Positions 59,855-64,000 of a stretch of 64,000 nt of DNA are shown here, piece after piece. The notes beneath the pieces were generated by a model, which saw nothing but the letters and a program-made list of their open reading frames with translations, was not told the origin of the DNA and did not search any database. The DNA is from Collinsella aerofaciens. Lineage in GTDB: Bacteria > Actinomycetota > Coriobacteriia > Coriobacteriales > Coriobacteriaceae. The first letter of the stretch is position 1; each line of letters begins with the position of its first letter. Made by a program: the position numbers and the translations under genes. Location of the stretch: contig NZ_JAQLDQ010000008.1 of the NCBI RefSeq assembly GCF_028209395.1, positions 9,315 through 73,314 on the forward strand. The letters run 5' to 3'.

Positions 59855-60367
59855 TTACGCAATCTCGTCGGAGTCGAGGTACAGCTCTCGGGCGTACAAG
59901 AAGAGCTGGGAAAGCATGAACAGGACGATGCCGAGAACCAGAGAGGTCCAATCGAATGATGAAGCGATCTCTTGGGCGCCGACGGCCCCCTCGCCGCCAA
60001 ACATCGAAACGGAGGTTTTGAGTGAGCCGGCGTAGAGGCTGGTGGCAGCTTGAACAACGAAGAGAATGCCGAGCACCTTCAAGCATGTCGCAGACCCTTT
60101 CTTGAAGGGGTCTCCGCTCTTGATCGTCCACACGAGAACGGCGCTGAGGATGGTCGTAGCGATACCGATGACGGCAGGGACCAATGTCGAGATCGCAAGG
60201 GCTGGATACGCGGGGGAGTCTGCAATTACAGGGTTGTCGAGCACTTCGATTGCTGGCTTTAAGGAGAACGCCACTTGTGCGATGGCGGTGGCGCAAAGGG
60301 TCGCAGAGGCTATCGCACATGCGATGCGGAAGGAATGAAGCCGGGGAGTGCGATTGTCGGAACTCAT
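59855..60367 (-). CDS. DUF2975 membrane protein
   Basis: The protein is 170 aa with four hydrophobic segments (about 14-34, 56-80, 97-115, 137-155), the layout of DUF2975/YoaS proteins. These pair with YozG-type XRE regulators, as here, and may act as a membrane sensor or anti-regulator. Divergent from the secreted-peptide operon across about 120 bp, so the pair may regulate that operon. Confidence 0.8.
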   Translation of the reverse strand: MSSDNRTPRLHSFRIACAIASATLCATAIAQVAFSLKPAIEVLDNPVIADSPAYPALAISTLVPAVIGIATTILSAVLVWTIKSGDPFKKGSATCLKVLGILFVVQAATSLYAGSLKTSVSMFGGEGAVGAQEIASSFDWTSLVLGIVLFMLSQLFLYARELYLDSDEIA

Positions 60368-60487
60368 AATAACCTCCGAAGAATTTAAAAAACTCAGGTT
60401 ACTTTTTAACAGTTTATGTTAAATTGACTTTGCAGGCAAGTAATCACAGCATGCTGCAACCGAAACCCCTCTAGATTGGAGAGGATT

Positions 60488-60853
60488 ATGTTCAGTACTG
60501 TTAAGTCGTGTAAGCTCTTGGTTTTCCTCGGCCTCGCTCTTTGTCTGTTGCTGCCGGGAGCCCCCGCTTTTGCGGATACCCCGATGCCTCCTTCCCAGGA
60601 GAGCAGCCAGTGTGCCCTCGTTGAGCCCCTCGGGTATACGGACGACGTCGTCGATACCTACTGGAGCTACAGCTGTCCTCGCGGCGTAAGCGGGCACAGC
60701 ATCTCGATGTTCAACATCTCTTACAAGACGATCTCCTACCGAAATGGCTATCGCCGATCCGCGCATCATAGGGAATCCCGCCTCGCTGCAATGTGCTCCT
60801 GTGGTGTTCTTGGCACAACTGATAAATGGCAATTTGTCTATAGCACCTACTAG
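60488..60853 (+). CDS. Small secreted Cys-containing peptide, candidate bacteriocin precursor
   Basis: The protein is 121 aa from the ATG at 60488 (GGAGAGG upstream). A clear signal peptide (Lys at 7 and 10, LLVFLGLALCLLLPG, cleavage after AFA near residue 30) leaves a mature peptide of about 90 residues with four Cys (SQCALV, YSCPRG, MCSC), an aromatic SYKTISYRNGYRRSAHHR stretch and a C-terminal DKWQFVYSTY. The layout faintly recalls lactococcin-972-type bacteriocins (Trp/Tyr/His-rich, Sec-exported), but the match is weak. An ABC transporter operon follows 66 bp later. Confidence 0.6.
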   Translation: MFSTVKSCKLLVFLGLALCLLLPGAPAFADTPMPPSQESSQCALVEPLGYTDDVVDTYWSYSCPRGVSGHSISMFNISYKTISYRNGYRRSAHHRESRLAAMCSCGVLGTTDKWQFVYSTY

Positions 60854-60919
60854 ATGCGAGGAAGGGCCGAGCATTTTGTTCGGCCCCTCTGTTCCGACTG
60901 GATGAGGTTAAGGTTGGCG

Positions 60920-63142
60920 ATGAATATGCTCAAAATCTCGAAGGCGATCTTTAGGTCGCTTCTCTCCTCCAGGTCGCTCTGTGTTGTCGTTGTTGCGTTG
61001 ATGGTTCTTTGTGCTCTGCCCGTCTTCAGGAGCGCGGCTGGCATCGACGGACGGGTCGAATACCTCGAGTCGGGAATAACCCGTGTTGAGCAGGAATTGT
61101 CAGCATCCTATGCGGATGCGCTTGTGAATGCGGGGGAGGACGGTGTCTATACCTCTTCATCAAGCATGCCCGCGCTTCTGTACCCTCTTGCCGCGGGACG
61201 TCTTATCTTGGCACCGCTCTCTCCCCTACTTCCGTTTCTGCAGATATCGGATGGAGAGTACACCTATTATGACGGATCGAAGGAGTACTTGCTATGGGTC
61301 GCAACGGCCGTTGCCGTCTCGTTCCTTGCCGCGCGTCTTAACAAACGTGAAAAGCTCATCATCCAGGCACCGATGGGCGAGCTGGGTAGACTTGTTGCAT
61401 CGAGCGTATGGGCGAGTGTTTTTGCAATGCTTGCCGTCCTCGCCATCAATCTTCCAGGGATAATCGCCGCGCTTGTGAAGAATGGCCCGGGCTCGCCGTT
61501 CTATCCGATAGGCTACATTCAATATGCGACTCCGGTTATCAAACCGGCTTGGCTGGTGTTCGCGCAGACGGCCATCTTGCAATTCTTGGTGGCAGCGTTC
61601 ATCTCGCTTGTCGTTCACCTTGCCGTGAAGATTGCCAATAACCCTACGCTTGGAATCGTGTTCGTATGTGCCCTGATGGGGGTGACGATGGTTCCCGGGT
61701 ATTACGGAAGATCCATCGCTTTACGTGAGTTCGCCCTGTTGAATCCCCTTACGTATGCGAACACTGAGTTGACCGTCGGCGCCTATAGCCCGTACCCGAC
61801 AACGCAGATAGTGAATCTGCCTGGACTTTGCTTCGAGCGTGGCGCGATTGCCCTCGTATGCGCAATCGGGATCGAGGTGCTGGCAATTAGCCTGCTTTGC
61901 GTTGCTGGAAAGAGCGGCTGCGCGTGCCCGATATCCCCGATTTGTCTTGAGAGAGGTTCCTTCACTGCATCGAGAACGGCAACTCGTTCGAGCGCTTGTG
62001 CCTCCGCCGTTGCATACGTAAGAACGATGGGGAAACTGCTCCTGCGTTCTCCTACCCTCGCCGTATGCGCGATTGCAATGTCGACGACGATGCTGGCCCC
62101 GGCTCTGGTCGAGATGTTTCCTGACGCTGATAACGTTTCCGCTGTTCGGTATAGGGATGGGGAGCTCCGTTCAATAGATCGGTATCTAGAGCAGAACGCT
62201 GCGAATATGGACGTCGAGGGCAAAGCGGCCCTGGAAGACATGCGGGATGCTCTTTCGGGTTTCGTGTACGCGCCTATGCCTGCGGAGGGGTTTCGAAGCC
62301 TTGCGACGTACGAGCGCGCTCGAGGTGAGCTGGGCGCGGCAGATGCGACTCTCCTGCAATCGATCGGAATCGAGCCGGAGACTCCTTCTCGTGCGGAGGC
62401 GCGCGCCCTTCTGCTTGAGTCGATCGCGAGCTTGCCGGAACCCAAGGTTTACGAGTTAAGTACGAAGATGCCCCCATTAATCCTCCTTTCGTATCTCCAG
62501 GCAGCGCTTCCCTCCTTATTTTTGCTGTTGCCCGTGGTTGTCACATCGCTCGCGTGCACCCACCTGCAGTGTCGTTCCCTTCTGGTTCTCCAGATCCCCG
62601 CAACAGCGCATGTGCGTTTTCTGACGGCTGTTGCGCTGGCTCTCCTGCTTGGCTTGGTGCTGCTTTTGGTGTCGATGGTTCCCGCTGTCGTTGTGTCCGT
62701 GATTAAGAACGGTGCGGGTGGATCGGAGTATCCCGTCGCTCTCATTCGGGCGGGAGCTTCGACAACGTCCATGGTGGGGGAGGCGGTGTTGTGCAGTATT
62801 CCGTTGCTGGTCATGGCATACGGCGTGATTTCCGTCGTCGCTGCGTTGACAGCAGCGATTAGCCGCAACCCCGTTGTCACCGGAATGGTTTGCGCGGTTC
62901 TCTTGGTGTTGGGTTCGTTGAGCGCTCATGTTGAAAGCGTGGGCATGGGCGTCGCGCTGCTGGCTCCATTCGCCTCGTTTGATCCCGCTTCCCAGGTGGG
63001 GACGATTGGGTTCCTTGGGCGAGGGACGAACGCGATGCCTTTTGGAGAGGTCGTCGGCGCATCGGGCGCTCTGCTGGTGGTCTTGGGCGCCGTATCTCCG
63101 TTGATGGTGCGCCTGAGTGTTCCAAAGATCGAAAGGGGATGA
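60920..63142 (+). CDS. Double-length ABC transporter permease (internally duplicated)
   Basis: The protein is 740 aa from the ATG at 60920 (AAGG 7 nt upstream; the frame is open to 60854 without one). Two similar halves each have an N-terminal helix, a large extracytoplasmic segment and about five further helices. The motif VKNGPGSPFYPIGYI (from residue 186) recurs as VIKNGAGGSEYPVALI (from 594), and NNPTLGIVF as SRNPVVTGMV, both offset by about 408 residues. The pattern points to fusion of two ABC-2-type permeases into one chain. With the downstream ATPase it would form an exporter, probably for the peptide encoded upstream or for immunity to it. Confidence 0.75.
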   Translation: MNMLKISKAIFRSLLSSRSLCVVVVALMVLCALPVFRSAAGIDGRVEYLESGITRVEQELSASYADALVNAGEDGVYTSSSSMPALLYPLAAGRLILAPLSPLLPFLQISDGEYTYYDGSKEYLLWVATAVAVSFLAARLNKREKLIIQAPMGELGRLVASSVWASVFAMLAVLAINLPGIIAALVKNGPGSPFYPIGYIQYATPVIKPAWLVFAQTAILQFLVAAFISLVVHLAVKIANNPTLGIVFVCALMGVTMVPGYYGRSIALREFALLNPLTYANTELTVGAYSPYPTTQIVNLPGLCFERGAIALVCAIGIEVLAISLLCVAGKSGCACPISPICLERGSFTASRTATRSSACASAVAYVRTMGKLLLRSPTLAVCAIAMSTTMLAPALVEMFPDADNVSAVRYRDGELRSIDRYLEQNAANMDVEGKAALEDMRDALSGFVYAPMPAEGFRSLATYERARGELGAADATLLQSIGIEPETPSRAEARALLLESIASLPEPKVYELSTKMPPLILLSYLQAALPSLFLLLPVVVTSLACTHLQCRSLLVLQIPATAHVRFLTAVALALLLGLVLLLVSMVPAVVVSVIKNGAGGSEYPVALIRAGASTTSMVGEAVLCSIPLLVMAYGVISVVAALTAAISRNPVVTGMVCAVLLVLGSLSAHVESVGMGVALLAPFASFDPASQVGTIGFLGRGTNAMPFGEVVGASGALLVVLGAVSPLMVRLSVPKIERG

Positions 63143-63147
63143 TCTCG

Positions 63148-63888
63148 ATGATTGACCTTCAAACGCTGACGATCTCTTATGGAAAGAAGGTGCTCGTAGA
63201 TTCGGTGAACGCTGAGTTTGCCCCGGGTACGGTCTACGGTCTCGTCGCTCCGAACGGGCATGGAAAGACGACGTTGCTGCGTGCGATGGCAGGTTTGCCG
63301 GGTCCTCGCGTGGACGGGAGCATCGTTCTGGATGAGGTGCAGGGTACGGGTGCGAGAGAGGTCCGTTCTATGATCTTCTATGCACCTGGTGAGGGGACGC
63401 TGCTGTATCCCGGATTGCGTGCGGAAGATCACCTCAAGATGGTTTGCGATATGTGGCCGCACGCTCGCGATATCGAAGAGATAGTGGAACAAACGCAGAT
63501 AGGCGAGTTCGCGAAGATGAGGATCCGCACTCTGAGCCAGGGCATGAAGCAGCAGCTTACCCTGGCGATTGCGTATGCGACGGGCGCGCGGTACCTTCTA
63601 TTAGATGAGCCCATGAACGCGCTCGACCCCAGCAGGGTGGACTTGCATTCCGAGATTCTCAGGAAGCTGGCCGATTCTGGTACGTGCATCATCATGTCAT
63701 CCCACATCTTGGATTCGGTCGATAGGCTGTGCGATGAGATTCTGTTTTTGAAGGATGGGAGGCTCATTAGAAGCATTCCGCAAGATGATGCTGCGCCGAA
63801 GTCTCCTGGATCCCATTTCGCAAAGCCTGCCGGACGCGCCGAGGGTGCGCTAAGCACGTATCGGCGACTCTACGAAAAGGGCGGGTAG
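63148..63888 (+). CDS. ABC transporter ATP-binding protein
   Basis: The protein is 246 aa from the ATG at 63148 (AAAGGGG 9 nt upstream); the ATG at 63139 overlaps the permease stop but has no spacing from that site. Walker A APNGHGKTTLL, signature LSQGMKQQ, Walker B YLLLDEPMNALDP and H-loop SSHIL are intact. It powers the permease encoded immediately upstream. The His in Walker A (GHGKTT) is less usual than Ser or Cys but seen in antibiotic-peptide ABC proteins. Confidence 0.92.
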   Translation: MIDLQTLTISYGKKVLVDSVNAEFAPGTVYGLVAPNGHGKTTLLRAMAGLPGPRVDGSIVLDEVQGTGAREVRSMIFYAPGEGTLLYPGLRAEDHLKMVCDMWPHARDIEEIVEQTQIGEFAKMRIRTLSQGMKQQLTLAIAYATGARYLLLDEPMNALDPSRVDLHSEILRKLADSGTCIIMSSHILDSVDRLCDEILFLKDGRLIRSIPQDDAAPKSPGSHFAKPAGRAEGALSTYRRLYEKGG

Positions 63889-63890
63889 AA

Positions 63891-64000
63891 ATGCAAGTTA
63901 AAAATCTATGTGGTCAATATGATGCCGTTGAACCCGCGTATCGATACCGCTCAGCCATTCGCCTCGCCCCCATCGCACGCATCTTCATTCGGCCTGTCAT
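63891..64000 (+). CDS. Start of a further gene of the ABC operon (partial)
   Basis: The ATG at 63891, 2 bp after the ATPase stop with AAAAGGG upstream, opens a frame (MQVKNLCGQYDAVEPAYRYR...) that runs off the window after 36 codons. It is too short to identify; position suggests a third transporter or immunity subunit. Confidence 0.55.
   Translation, partial: MQVKNLCGQYDAVEPAYRYRSAIRLAPIARIFIRPV

Overview
The window looks like a Collinsella-type gut actinobacterium (Coriobacteriia). It is GC-rich, the spc/alpha ribosomal cluster has actinobacterial gene content (zinc-type S14, adk and map between secY and infA), and the metabolic genes are those of an anaerobic purine degrader. This assignment is inferred from gene content and codon use, not from a search. 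I saw no rRNA, tRNA or CRISPR array.

Layout. 1-1214: 3' end of a selenium-dependent xanthine-dehydrogenase-type molybdoprotein gene (xdhD-like). 1215-23000: an accessory, largely defence-related island. It holds (i) an orphan AbiEi/nuclease-like gene bracketed by two arrays of 61-62 bp hairpin repeats; (ii) a broken DUF4143 ATPase gene behind a 23-bp tandem repeat; (iii) a probable type I toxin-antitoxin locus (41-aa membrane peptide plus antisense RNA) divergent from a DEDD exonuclease gene, with a LexA/SOS-box-like site between them; (iv) a type I restriction operon with two different hsdM genes, an active and a second inverted hsdS, matching inverted repeats and a tyrosine recombinase; (v) an unrecognised gene with a HEPN RNase motif; (vi) a 35-aa membrane peptide; (vii) a GmrSD-type (DUF262/DUF1524) nuclease; and (viii) an intact DUF4143 ATPase behind a 33-bp tandem repeat.

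22700-33840: anaerobic purine/urate-catabolism module. A YheO-type regulator is divergent from ygeX-ygeY-ygeW-carbamate kinase-MobA-like transferase-hydantoinase, followed by yqeC, yqeB and xdhC (molybdenum hydroxylase maturation). Two near-identical AACAAA-N3-TTTGTT palindromes sit in the regulator/ygeX gap. With xdhD at the left edge, the defence island appears to lie inside the purine locus.

34000-44070: rplE to rplQ (L5, S14, S8, L6, L18, S5, L30, L15, SecY, Adk, Map, IF-1, L36, S13, S11, S4, RpoA, L17). The usual upstream partners (rplN, rplX and the S10 genes) are absent, so the cluster is split before rplE. 44100-58470: housekeeping genes: truA, a glycosyltransferase, argR, a class A PBP, a U32 peptidase, tyrS, adenine deaminase, two HAD phosphatases, citrate synthase and an ACT protein, with several strong intergenic hairpins and two leader structures that look regulatory.

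58860-64000: a second accessory module: a truncated integrase, an XRE/DUF2975 pair, and a divergent operon for a small secreted cysteine-containing peptide, a 740-aa double-length ABC permease, an ABC ATPase and the start of another gene. The operon resembles a bacteriocin or peptide export/immunity locus.
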